The notes beneath the pieces were generated by a model. It had not been told where the DNA came from, ran no database searches, and worked only from the letters and a program-made list of their open reading frames with translations. From NCBI GenBank assembly GCA_013399695.1, contig VXAU01002491.1, positions 186,001-250,000 of the forward strand: a stretch of 64,000 nucleotides of DNA. Direction: 5' to 3'. Origin of the DNA: Formicarius rufipectus. Lineage: Eukaryota; Chordata; Aves; Passeriformes; Formicariidae. This document shows, in pieces, positions 1 through 11,158 of this stretch (the stretch's first letter is position 1; each line of letters starts with the position of its first letter). The position numbers were made by a program, and so were the translations under genes.

Positions 1-360
1 TATCATATGCAGAATTACATACCCAAGTACCTTAATGACTTTTTCAACCCTTGTCTTGTAATGCCTACTCATTTTGTCCCCACTCCCGGGCAGAGGCAGT
101 AAGGTCCTGTGACCTATATTATTTTCATGTGCTCCATCGCTCAGGAAAAAGTCCAAAAGCACCACCAAGGAGCCTCAGCAGACGTGGCTTGCCCTCATTG
201 CGCTGCACAAGCCAAGTAGCCCAAACTGCCCTCGTCCCAGAAAAACTGCCCGCAGGAGGGACATACTTCCGAAAACAGAGGTTGCAACAGTAAGACGCTG
301 CCAAGAGACCCCAAAGTATTCCTGTGCATTTACACACCATTTTTCCACTACCAATTCTTA

Positions 361-407
361 AAAAAAAAAAAAAAAAAAAAGAAAAAAGAAAAAAGAAAAA
401 ACCTAGA
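361..407. repeat. A-rich simple repeat
   Basis: A run of 20 A bases is followed by GAAAAAA-type units. It lies in otherwise unremarkable sequence. It may be the tail of an old retrotransposed copy, but I recognise no element body beside it. Confidence 0.85.
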
Positions 408-470
408 GAAAAAAACTTTAGCAATTTTAAGAAATGACCTCCAGCCAGGAGAACAGGACTAAACACTCAC

Positions 471-577
471 CCAGACATAAGGCATGTCATGTACAGCTAC
501 AGCGGCTCTGACCAACGTGCCTTTAGAAGTATTTGCAGTGGTTTTAAACTCTGAATAGGTGTCATATGCATTTAAGC
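471..577 (-). other. candidate internal coding exon (low confidence)
   Basis: Read on the minus strand, this 107-base segment has a pyrimidine-rich acceptor ending in TAG at 578-580 and a donor reading GTGAGTG directly after it (470 downwards). In one frame it is open throughout: two leading bases, then 35 codons starting LNAYDTYSEF and ending HDMPYVW. It would begin with two bases completing a codon and end on a codon boundary. I do not recognise the peptide. One alternative frame is also open for about 20 codons, so openness alone is weak evidence. It could equally be a chance pseudo-exon in an intron. Confidence 0.22.
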
Positions 578-2959
578 CTATTATAATAAATGTTGTCAAG
601 AGGAAAATGTTACTTCTCGGTTCCAACTCGACTCCGTAGCAAGACTCAGCAGTAGCCGTGTTGGCACATCAGCCTTTGCCAGGCGGGCTCACAGCCCCTT
701 GATGGGCTGACTCACCCACCCTGCTGTCTGTGATGAGCCAGCTGCAATGTATTGGATGATCACAAGTCGTTGGGAAACAAACCCATTAAGAATTTACACC
801 TGTGAGAAACAGCACCACACTTCAGACAACAAAAAAGGCCCATCAATTATCTTGGCAATGCTGAGGTTTTTTACACAAGTAGAAGAGCAAGTCTGCTGGC
901 ATTTCGCACACGTGAAACCATTAACACACAGTATTCCAAACTCTGAGTATTATTACGTGCAGTGATGAGCCACAAAACTGAAGATGCCAACGGTTTGTTC
1001 ATTTTTTGGCTCAGGGAGGGCTTTTCAGATCCTTCGCACCATAATATAAATCATATTTACAAACCAAAAGACATGAGTAGTCTCATATGTCAAGCCACAG
1101 TGATTTACAGACACTTACATATTCTCACTTTTCAAAGTATGTCATCAGATGCCTCAGCACTGAGTTAGAAATACAAAGAGATGCAGATAACATCCCAAAG
1201 AACTTGTTTCTATTTGCTTCCATTTTAAGTGCTGGACATGCAGAGTAGATGTTCTTATTCATCTCCACTTTAGCACCTTTTCCAGGGTTTTCAGTCTCTT
1301 TTCTGTCAACATGTTAGGGTGCAGAAAAATAATTAACAGATAAAGTTACAGCTGCCTGGGGGACAGAAGTGATAGTGTAGAAGAGAAGCTAAACATAGAT
1401 GATACAAGCAGATTGAGCAATGTACTGAGATGCATTTCCATGTGTTTTTTTATTCACATCTTCTTTGCATGAGGACACACACAAAGAGCACACGATTCAG
1501 AAAACACAAGATGCAATCAAACAGCATCTCCAAACTGGCATCATTGAAAGAAGCGATACTTCCTGAAAGAAGGAAGGAGAAGTAAAGCTTGTTTTGCAAG
1601 CCAGCAGTACAACAGTGGCCTCAGTAAAAACTGACTTGAAAAAGAGTTTGCAGTCACTGGAGTTACTGTCCTGAGGCTGCCTGCCCTCCTCAGGCAGCTC
1701 AGTTTGCAGTGACCTACTCTAAATTAAATCATTCCAGACTCTTTTCGCTGCAGCACCAGATCCCTACAGTGGATTGAGCCACGGCACCAGCTCTTAGCAG
1801 CAAGGCATGAACTCTAACCAAGCAGAACACCAGGAGCACCCTTTTCTTTCAGAAAGAAAGAGCAAGGCCCAGTTGATGAGGGGAGATCACTATTTTGGCA
1901 CCAATGGGTATATTTAATCGATGCACCCATCAGCATATTGACCAAATTAAAGCAAAATGCCAAAGGAGCATCATCACAGGTGTGGGAAAAGAGCACAGCA
2001 GTCTGTTGGTGAGTGAACACAAGTGCAAAGAGCTAAAAAGAAAACAGAGAGGCAGAACCAGAGAGGTTCACAACTACACTGTGGTATCAGTTTGTTGTGG
2101 TTTTAAAGGAGTGCCAGACCAACACTTGCAGCAAGTCTATACAGTGGAGCGAGAGCTGGAGTGACTCCACAGGACTGCCAGCAGTGGCCAGGGCTGGCAG
2201 CCAGGACACACACCAACATCCTAGGGCACCCATGTCCTAGGTGCCAGCCTCACGTTCCCATGTCCCTACATATTTGCTATTTCTGTTATACAAAGCAGCT
2301 AAACTGAGCTAGCACAGGGACGCACCCACATGCCATAAAAAATACCACCCTTTTGCTGGTTAAATAAACATAAACCTTAAGGGAGCAGAAATAAAAGGAG
2401 AGACCAGACAGCAACAACAGCACAGCAGCTTACAAAGGCCGTAGGGAACCTAGAATTAACCAAGACCAAAGCCACTAAAAAACCAACCTATTTTTTGTGC
2501 CAGTAACAATGACCTTCTCAAAGTCCTCTCCCAGGTCACGGCCCCTCATGCTGTTTCTCTCCATTCTGAGAGGTGAAGTAGCAGTGGCATTAAAACAGAA
2601 CAGGTTAAATAATAAGGTAAAATTTAACAACCTCCCTCCTCAAAAGCAAGATGTAACTTGTGTGGTTGAAGGTTATTTCATCGGTCTGAAAAATGTGATC
2701 TGACAAAGTTCTTAATGGACAGAGTATCTCCAGCACAGGCGGAGCAGGCAAATACTGTGCTTCTCTCTCAAGTTTTCAGCAGGTTAACAGAAAACCAAAA
2801 CTGCAACTTTGTCAGTGGAAAGGCTGGTACAAAATATTCAAGTTTTTTGTCAGGCTACCAGAATACACCAATTTTCAACTACTATTTGAAATACAGTGGA
2901 GCCCGAGGCCCCCAGTGAGCTCAGTGCTATAATATGCCACATCTCATTTAGGACTTCAG
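578..2959. other. non-coding single-copy DNA, nothing recognised
   Basis: Only short open frames (at most 89 codons) occur, on both strands, with no recognisable domains. An exon-shaped segment at 716-799 (minus) has stops in every frame. Around 2221-2245 a short imperfect inverted repeat is built from two copies of CCTAGG spaced 10 bases apart. No known mobile element is visible. Confidence 0.6.
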
Positions 2960-2980
2960 AAAAAAAAAAAAAAAAAAAAA
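2960..2980. repeat. poly(A) run, 21 bases
   Basis: An uninterrupted run of A. No adjacent retroelement body is recognised, so it is recorded only as a homopolymer. Confidence 0.9.
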
Positions 2981-3510
2981 TCCCACACATTCTGTTTCTT
3001 ACGGTTCCGACCAAAATTTGGTGTTCATATAGAAGAGAGAGTAAAGAATTACAACACAGCTCAGCACAGCAGGGCCAAGAGCAATCCTCATACCATGAAT
3101 CCAGTACAGCAGTCCCAGGGGTAATTGCTTCTCACCTTTAGCTGCCCGGCAGCATTTGCCCAGTCAATCAATGTATCAACATCTATTTTTTAGCTGCTGA
3201 AAAAACCCTGGCAATGTAACGCTGAAGCTTCACTCTGCCCCCACAGGACCTGCTGCTGGAGAGGGATGGGAACCCCTACGGCAGCCCGGCCACCTCAGGG
3301 AAGGCATCACTCCCTCGCTGCTCCCTGGGCTAGGGAGCTGCTCTCCCATACAGAGACATGACACTGCAGCTACCACGTGTGTCTCCAGCTAATGAAAACC
3401 ATCCTTCTGAGCTAAGGAGTAGTGGTAACACACCATCAGAGTTTGGAAGCTCAGGGACTGCACACACTGACCACACACAAGGGGCTCGAACACGTCTGCA
3501 GCCTCAGTTT

Positions 3511-3546
3511 AAAAAAAAACAAAACAAAAACAAAAAAAAACCACAA
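3511..3546. repeat. A/C low-complexity tract (CAAAA-type)
   Basis: The plus strand holds only A and C here, in A-runs separated by single C bases. It belongs to the group of CAAAA/TTTTG tracts that recurs across this window. It lies 465 bases before the opposite-polarity G/T tract at 4011. Confidence 0.9.
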
Positions 3547-3689
3547 GTGGCAACTCCCCATCCTTCAGAACCTAAAGCACCCATTTCAGCAGGTGGTTGC
3601 GCAAACAAGACTAGCCCTAAGCACGGCACAATTGCTGCTCTGTCAAAGCAGCGCTCTGCACACCCCCTGCTTGCAGCCCAGAGAGACCC

Positions 3690-3960
3690 AGGGCACTGCC
3701 AAAAACCATTCCCAAATCTTCCCACGGAGAGATTACCAACCTGCCCGCCGCAACTCAGGATTTCCCCCAGCAGTGCTCCCACTCCTCCGCGGGGAGGAGG
3801 CTGCAGATCTCCCCCCTGCCATGGACAGCCTTGCCTGCATCCCACAGCCGCCCGAAGTGATGTCCCTGACCCCCTCCTGCCTCCCAGCTGGAGCGGGTCA
3901 TCCAGCAGAGCCAGCCCACCCCGAGAGAGGGCACTTCACTCCGTACAAAGCAGCCTCGCA
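3690..3960. other. GC-rich block without recognised gene
   Basis: A locally GC-rich segment rich in C and T on the plus strand. It is part of a 288-codon frame (3358-4224) that I regard as a by-product of composition, because that frame runs on into the G/T tract and becomes an F/V/W/C-only peptide. CpG density is modest. It could be a decayed LTR or other GC-rich repeat, but no family is recognised. Confidence 0.45.
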
Positions 3961-4010
3961 GTTGCTGAGGATTTAGAAAATTGTCTGCGGTATGACAAGT
4001 TAAAAGGAAA

Positions 4011-4206
4011 GGGTTTTTTTATCTTTTTGTTTGTTTGGTTTTGGTTTTTTTTGTTTTGTTGGGGTTTTGGGATTTTTGTCTGTTTTTTTGTTTGTTTGTT
4101 TTTTGTTTGGGTTTTGAGGTGGTTTTTTGTGGGTTTTTTTGTGTTTTTGTTTGTTTGTTTGTTTGTGTTTTGGGTTTTTTTTGTCGTTGTGTGTTGGGTT
4201 TTTTTT
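4011..4206. repeat. long G/T low-complexity tract
   Basis: About 196 bases in which the plus strand is almost entirely T and G. The few exceptions are isolated A or C bases near 4021-4023, 4072, 4080, 4117 and 4184. T-runs alternate with runs of one to four G, including a GGGGTTTTGGG stretch near 4061. The translation is only F, V, W, C, L and G, which explains the spurious open frame. Confidence 0.9.
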
Positions 4207-4495
4207 AATATTTATTCCAGCTGAGTAGAGCAGTCAGAGAAGCGTAAGACACCTGTGAGTTTGGTGCAGGAAAAAAAGGAAACACCAACAGCGATTTGAA
4301 GGAGAACACTGGCTACAATTACAAAATGTTAGAGAGAAGCGATTTCATTATTTGCACACTTTTCTGCGTGGATGAAAAGTCAGTAACTTGGTAAATGCCC
4401 TGACTAGTTTTAAATTCAATTATGAGTACATTTTTACCACCCAAAAATCAGACTGGTACCCTTTTCAACCAGAAGTAATCAGCTATTTCAGCACC

Positions 4496-4510
4496 TTTTT
4501 TTTTTTTTTT
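4496..4510. repeat. poly(T) run
   Basis: Fifteen T bases followed by a C-rich stretch. No element is recognised beside it. Confidence 0.85.
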
Positions 4511-4712
4511 CCTCCCCTCTAGTCAATAAATACAAGACAGTGACTGTCCAAGATTTGAAATGCGATTTGTCCTAATAAACCCACTAAGGGATTTTAAACA
4601 CATTCACATCACAGTATCTGAATGACAGTTTTTAAAATGAATTAATAGACTTCAAGATAACACTGAAAATTTAACAGATATGTTGAAAACACATTAGTGA
4701 ATATGAAGATCT

Positions 4713-4759
4713 AAAAAAAACAAAACAAAACAAAAACCCACAACAACAACAAAAAACAA
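4713..4759. repeat. A/C low-complexity tract
   Basis: CAAAA units followed by CAA triplets, only A and C on the plus strand. Same class as the tracts at 3511, 22651, 40842, 43870 and 52046. Confidence 0.9.
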
Positions 4760-5889
4760 TCCCTTCAGTTTTATCTTTAGAAAAAGCTTAAAAATTTATT
4801 TTGGAATTTTTCCAAATTACTCTAAATTTAAAACTAAGTAACTAAATAGAACTGGATTTATTTACTTATTTCATTAGCAACCTGTTCCATCTACATCACC
4901 ACTCATGGTCTTGTCATTTCCTGCCTCCATTCATACTTTTTATTTCTTTTAACTTTGTCCCTCAGTCCCTGTAACCTGAAACCTTAAGGACTGAAGTTGT
5001 GTCCTTCCAGACCAAAACAATATAACAGCCATAATTATATCACTGTGACACAGTTAATCTCTGAATCCTATTTATATTTAGCACCCTGGGTTTTTTTCAA
5101 AATCTCTTTTTGGCCCCCCTCCATCCTTCCTCTCCAATCTTGTGTCCATCATCCCATTACTGCCCACTCATGCATTCCTCCCTGTCCCATCCTCATGACC
5201 AGGCAGCTGGGGTTGCCCTTCAGCATGTGTTGCCTCATCTGTCTGGAATTCCCTTTCTCCAGATTCCTCTTCTTGGGTCTCACCTCTCTGTGTGTACATA
5301 CGCATTCATTAACAGTCACCCACAGAATCCCACGAGGCTTTTACTCTGCCCCCACCAAGGTCATAGCAGACAACAAAAATATTTGTGCCTTTCTTGCTTT
5401 TGCATTTCATTTCTATTTTTCTTTCATTCCATTCATAAAGTGTTTAATTCCCTTTCTGCCTGCAAAGAAGCCAATGTGCACAACTCTTTGTGGCTTTACA
5501 GTTACATTCTACCCACGTCCGTATTTTGCCACTATACATAAATGTATGCCTGCACCTTGCAGGGCCCTGTGCTACACCAAATACAGTAACTCCAATCACA
5601 TTCCCTTAGCAATGAGTCATACACTGACACTGTGTGACACTCCCAAGACAGGACAGCAATATCTTTAATAATGCCACTATATTGTTCCCCTCTCCCTCTC
5701 ATTCCTTTGCAGCTCAACTGAAATCAGGAATGCACTGAACATTGCCAAGTTTCTCCTCGGTACTTAAACAGCTCTCTGCTTTTACAGAAAATACAGAGGA
5801 TTTGTAGAAATCACCTTCACACTTTTTTTCTTCCCCCCCTCCTCCCCTGGCAGAATTACTTTCTGCAAAGTACTGAGATGCTGTGCTGA

Positions 5890-5903
5890 GCAGAAGGGGG
5901 CAG
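5890..5903 (+). promoter_or_regulatory. CTCF-like motif (weak candidate)
   Basis: The bases GCAGAAGGGGGCAG agree with the usual 14-base CTCF core at about 12 positions by hand count. Such near-matches occur by chance every few tens of kilobases, so this is only a pointer. Confidence 0.2.
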
Positions 5904-7498
5904 TTAGACACAAAGCTGAAGGAAAGCTCATAGTCAATACCAGTGGCAAAGATTATGAATTTTCAACCAGGGTAGAAAGGAAGAGGCTTGTTAAACCTTT
6001 TTACTCTATGCTAAACTTGTTTATCACGTAACATTTACAACCTTTTCCAGAGCGTCCATGTTAAGAGGTGAACCTTACCTGGCAACTTCCACATTTATTA
6101 TGAGTTCTTTTTACAAACAGCTCATTGGACAGCACATTCAAAAGAAGGAACAGCTCTGGAAAATTCTGCATTTAGCTGTCTTGCCTCCTGTTTCATAAAA
6201 CCAAGTCTGATGCATGCTAAATGTCCTCTCTCTAATACTGGCAGAATATATCTGGATCTGGTATTTACCTTTTAAATTCAACAAGCTTTGCATCAGCATA
6301 TATTTAACTGGCACTTTAGAGTATAAAATTAATAAAATTCACACATATTTCTTATATTCTGACATACTTCCTAAATCTTTGGCATGCAAAGATGGCTATG
6401 TGCTTTTTTGGTCACTTTCCTCCCTTTTTTATTCTAGGTGACTCATGTAGCTGTGAACTTAATTGGCATCACTTAAAGTAGTCTGAGGAATCTCATACTG
6501 CTGAATGTGAATGTGTTACTATGTATCTAATTCAGATCTAAATAAATTCCACATTTGGCCAAACCAAGTCAGACACACAAGATTTCAACCTGTTCTTGGA
6601 GAGTAAGAAAAACAGCATTCTAGATTTTGCTAGAGTAAAAACAGATTCCCTTCCCTGTGAACCCTCACTGTATGTCAAATAACACTAACACAACAGTACC
6701 CTTTGCCCAATTACCTACACGACAATTAAACTCTGCTTCTCTATGAAATATTCTAGTCATTAACAAGACGTATAAAAGAAACAGAGTTGTATGGCATGCC
6801 ATTATCTAAGTAGAAAAGCACGGCTGTGAATTAAAACCAGCGATATGTCTTCCTGCTTTTTTTTCATTATCAGCATTTGCCTTTGGCCAGAAGTCACAGT
6901 GTAAAGAAAACAGGAGGAAAACATTAATTACTGGCCTTCCTCAAGAGAAAACATTGCTACATGTGAAAAGTGTATATGAAAAGTGTCTTCGTGTTTCACA
7001 GACAACATTACTCTAAAGAGGCACTCTTACAGTCTGGGACATGATCCTGGGATTATGTTGGGTGCTTCATGTGTGTGGATAATGCTTTATGTGTACTAAA
7101 TCCACAAGAGAAAGGATTCAGATCCTTCAAAAGCCATCTGATGCAGTTTGGGGCAAATACACAAGACTATAGAGGCTGGAGACGTGGAACATTCAGGTAC
7201 TGATGGCACACTTCACCATCCAGCATTTCCTCAGCTGGAGGACTGTAAACTTGACAGGGAAAGCACAAAAAAGAAACAAGCATCCATCCCTAAGGCGTAA
7301 TAGTTGTGTTTTAATCAAGCTGGTAACATTAACCTTTTATGCATTGCATATCATTTTCATTACTGCATTATTATCAATGGCAGGGAAGCCACAAAATTAT
7401 TGAATGAGTGTCATGAATTTAAAACACTAAATAATTGCATTGTTAAAATGCATGCTTTAAATGCAAACACAGTGTTTCCAGCAACAGATACATCTTAA

Positions 7499-7542
7499 TA
7501 CTAAAATCAAAGATGTACAGTATTAAAATCAAAGAATGTCCT
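7499..7542. repeat. 22-base imperfect tandem duplication
   Basis: Two adjacent 22-base units both contain TAAAATCAAAGA and differ at a few positions. It looks like a small local slippage or duplication event. Confidence 0.6.
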
Positions 7543-10086
7543 TAAGTTTGTACTAGGAATAATCTGATCTACATTATTTGCATGGCCACTTTCTTTAGCC
7601 TGTGGAAAATTTTACAGAAGACCTTGATCCCTCTCATTTGCACTCAAGTAACTAGCCAAGTTTTGAAAACATGCCTCTATATATTTTAAGTTCTTGAATA
7701 TACACAGAGCTTGTTGCAGGAAGAACATAAACCATACTGGGCAAGAGGCAAAATATATGACCGAACACCTTGCAAAACACTTTGCATGGCTTGAATTTCT
7801 CTGTTGTATACTAGCTGAACAAGTTAGGAGAATCTTGTTTTTAATTTTTCTTTACAACTTATTGTGCTCCTTCTTCCTCTCTCAGCCATCCACTCAGAAT
7901 TATATCGAACATGGTGCTTCCAGGAGTGGTCCACTGCCAGGGAAGGGTGACATGGTCTAGAGGAACAGGCAGGAGAGCTTGGGGACACAAGTCACACCTC
8001 AACTCCAGCTCACCCCGAAATTTCGAGTGCATCCCTTCTCCCTCACCACTGCCTCACTTTCTCCAAGGACAATATTCCTTTATAACAGAGTGTAAAACGT
8101 CCCCTATTCTCATGCTAATTACGGTACCGCTAGACTTTTACAGTCCTCCTTACTTCTCCTAAGTTACTTTTCTGATGCATTCAAGCTGACTGGAGGTATC
8201 CACTTTTTGCATACATGTACCTGCAGTGCCTAGCAGTTCATAGCATCTAGTGAGACTGTGTGGGTGCCTATCAGGAGAGAACTGGTCCAGAACACATAAA
8301 CTGGCTGCTATTAGATATTAATAAAATTTGAATTTACTCCCCACCCCACCCCCCCCAGTATGCAGCTTAAACTGGGCTGCAATGCTGTGTTAGAGTGATT
8401 CATCTACTATCCCAGCCAGTCCTCCTTAAACCATTTATTCAATGCCCCTGATGTTAGCAATTCTTTACATATACTTGAACTCCAACAATTAGACGAGAAA
8501 TGTTAGATTAGGGACACGACTAAGGAAAAGCTATTAAATAAGCCTTTGTTTTAAGACAGAGAAGGTAAAAGCATTCCTCGATGCAATAAAAAGTGAGTAT
8601 TTACATGCTATGCCCTAATTAAGATTTTTTTTTCTGTAATTCTACTGGCTGTCCTGGAAGAGCCATAAACATTTAGTAAAATAATCTCAATTTATACTGC
8701 TTTGTTCTATGCCTTCAAGTACCGTACATGGCTGTACTCCAGATCAAGTAGTTGTCCTCAAATGCCTTCCAATGAGCCCTGCCAGACTCTGTGGTTCAGA
8801 AGTAATTTAAAGGCAGAAAACTGTAGCAAATGAGACCTAGTGGAAAACAGAGAAAGCTTTAGTTCATCCTGTTTGCAGAATAGAAATGGAAAACCACAAA
8901 GAAAGAAAGGAAAAAGAAAAAGAAGTGCCAAAATGCCATATTTTCCCTGAAGATGAAGCTAATGATTCACCAACATCATGACATACCATGTGCAAGTCTC
9001 TTTTAATGATTTGAGAAATTTATGATAAAAGAATTGAAATAGAAAAATACTGTCCTTGTGGAACCATATCCTTGTTTTTAAACAGCTTTTATTCACTTCT
9101 CTTTTTCCCCCTCCTTAATTCTGGTGTGTTATTCTACACTTTCAGTCACCTGTGTTGAATAAACTAATTCCTCCTAGTTAGAGTAGAGATCATCAACCAC
9201 TGGACATTAAATGCAGCCAACTGTTCATAACTCCAGCAGATGGTTCACTTCTGCTGGCCAACAGAAACTTTATGGTCCTTCTCCTAATGTCTCTCAAGAG
9301 AAAGAGAAATTCCTTATTTAGAAAGCAATCACTCCTGCAGTATAGAGTTTCCCCTATGCAGTCCATTGTCAATTAGCCACACATCTTTCCCACTCCCCCA
9401 AATACACTGAAAGTGTCAAACAGAAAGGAGTGACAGAAGACCTGAGCTAAAACCACCAGATCTCACAAGAAGTCCTTACATTGTGTATTTATCATGGGCT
9501 TTTCTGCTTAAGCTTCAATTAACAACATGGTCAAAGCATGGCATGGGGTGCAGTGGCAGCCGGGGGTGCTGTGAGGGACATCAGCTTTCAGAGGAATTTT
9601 GAGGACCAAGAATCCCATGGAAATTAATGTCACTTTTCCTGACTGCAGAGGATCTTAAAAGAAAAGCCTTAAAAAATGTCCAAAACTTTCTAAAACAAGA
9701 ATAAAAATTAAGAAACCCAATGGTGGTTCAGAAGCTTCTATTTAATTATTCCTGACCCCTGGACTAGCAGGTTTTTCCTTGGATTCTTGAAGGTTTTTCC
9801 TATATCCTTATATGGCAGCACAAAAACCAATGAATTTTTGTGGTGAAGGAGCCTCTCCTCACAACCCTCAGCCCAAAAGAAGGTGGGAATAAGTTCATTT
9901 TAAGTCCGTGCTAAGCAAAATGCTTTTCAGAATCCTGGCCTCTTCTCAGAACTGGAAATCAGGATTGTTGTGATGAGGGTCCATCCTACAACAGCATATG
10001 GAGAGCTGCCTTACCTGGAACAAAGCTCTTCCACATTCACAGCTGTCCTTCTTGCCATGTCCTCCCATCCCAGGAGAAACAGAGAC

Positions 10087-10222
10087 TTGGGGGTTTTTTG
10101 TGTTTTGGTTTTTTGTTTGTTTGTTTGTTTGTTGTTGTTGTTTTGGTTGTTTTTTGGTTTTGTGTGGGGTTTTTGTGTTTGGTGTTTTTTTTTTGTTGTT
10201 TTTGTTTGTTTGTTTGTTTTTT
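10087..10222. repeat. pure G/T tract, 136 bases
   Basis: For 136 consecutive bases the plus strand has no A and no C. It mixes TTTG repeats, TTG repeats and G-runs up to five. This is the longest perfectly two-letter stretch in the window. The sequence on both sides returns abruptly to normal composition. Confidence 0.95.
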
Positions 10223-10260
10223 AATTTCCTGAAACTTTCAATGACAACCATTAAGGACTC

Positions 10261-10282
10261 AAAAAAAAATTTTTTTTTTTTT
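10261..10282. repeat. A9-T13 homopolymer junction
   Basis: Nine A bases run directly into thirteen T bases, forming a perfect self-complementary core. It lies 38 bases after the G/T tract. Confidence 0.9.
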
Positions 10283-10390
10283 CATAGCATGTTCAAACAC
10301 ATTTTTCTCAACCTTCCCCAAATAATTCCTTTCTTGGGATGAATGCAAGCATAACAGTTTTCATACTGATAAGAATTCATATGGTGAAGT

Positions 10391-10413
10391 GGGGGGGGGG
10401 AACAAAAAAAAAA
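10391..10413. repeat. G10 run followed by A-rich run
   Basis: Ten consecutive G bases are followed at once by an A-rich stretch. With the two preceding features it makes a 330-base cluster of simple sequence. Confidence 0.9.
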
Positions 10414-11078
10414 ACCACAAAAACAGTTACATGGCTATAAAAAATACAGCTGAACTACAGCATATGCTACAAACACACTATACATACATTTTAGTAACAA
10501 CTTAGAAACAAATTTTAGTGCAGCTGAGCTGTTTCTGCTTGCCAAATGAAACTTTTGTAGGATACCTTTTTACAACTTCTTATGACACAGTTTTTTGAGG
10601 ATAGCTGTGAATCACTGCTTATTAAAAGTTGTCGCGTAATGTGCCCTGTTTGTGAGATTCTACTGTTTTGTTTTTAATACAAACCACTTTTACATACTGC
10701 AATTTAAACTACAGACATAAACTCTTCAAAACAGTAACTTTATGTTCAAATAAAACAGGTGCACCAAAATGTAATGTTTCCAGTTATTTATTTCACTGTT
10801 GAATTTTTGGTAGTTTGTTAAACCTTCTGTAAGATTTTAGACAATTAAGTATCTGTTACATCATTTGTATCTGCTCATTCATGGAAAAAGCTTGCAATCG
10901 CTCTGGAGAGAGGAATCAAATGCTTACAGAACAATTTTCTATGGTGAAATAAAGATGCTGGATTTGGGGGCTAATGATTTTTAAAATGCCAGTAAGAAAG
11001 ACCCTTGGCTGCTGAACTCCAACAGCTAAAAATTCTAGGACACAACATTATTTTCAAAGTTGGTGCTGGCTATTTCAG

Positions 11079-11158
11079 TAATGCTCAAGAGTGGACTCAG
11101 AGCAGGATTTAATTACACTGCTCCTCCACGTACACAAAGGATTCTGTCTAGGAGCAAG
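11079..11158 (+). other. candidate internal coding exon (low confidence)
   Basis: On the plus strand an acceptor-like CTATTTCAG ends at 11078 and a strong donor, AAG followed by GTATGC, starts at 11159. The 80 bases between are open only in the frame that uses two leading bases, giving 26 codons starting MLKSGLRAGF and ending RILSRSK. The other two frames contain stops. The peptide is not recognised, and no neighbouring exon with a matching phase was found, so a chance pseudo-exon is likely. Confidence 0.15.

Larger units (their letters stand above)
4760..10086. other. non-coding single-copy DNA
   Basis: From about 4880 to 5740 the plus strand is pyrimidine-rich, which keeps a 223-codon frame (4997-5668) open without any recognisable domain. 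The rest is AT-rich with scattered frames below 90 codons. A 22-base unit is imperfectly doubled at 7499-7542. A C-run lies at 8340-8356. No gene or mobile element is recognised. Confidence 0.6.

Noticed and set aside
23..82. Possible minus-strand exon with a GTATGTAA donor
   Set aside because: The acceptor is weak, two frames are open, and its phase does not follow from the candidate at 471-577.
716..799. Exon-like segment, minus strand, with TTTCTCACAG acceptor and GTGAGTC donor
   Set aside because: All three frames contain a stop. It serves as an example of a splice-site decoy.
3136..3182. Possible 47-base minus-strand exon encoding VDTLIDWANAAGQLK
   Set aside because: The acceptor AG is far from its pyrimidine tract, the exon is very short, and its end phase does not match the start phase of the candidate at 471-577. 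Not excluded, but unsupported.
4050..4080. GGGGTTTT-like units suggesting interstitial telomere repeat
   Set aside because: Vertebrate telomeres are TTAGGG. The units here are irregular and lack A, so they belong to the G/T tract.
3358..4224. 288-codon open frame, plus strand
   Set aside because: The last 70 codons are the G/T tract and the first part crosses an A/C tract and a GC-rich block. This is composition, not a gene.
4997..5668. 223-codon open frame, plus strand
   Set aside because: It lies in a pyrimidine-rich stretch that depletes plus-strand stops. The peptide is C/F/H/P/S-rich without domains, and another long frame overlaps it.
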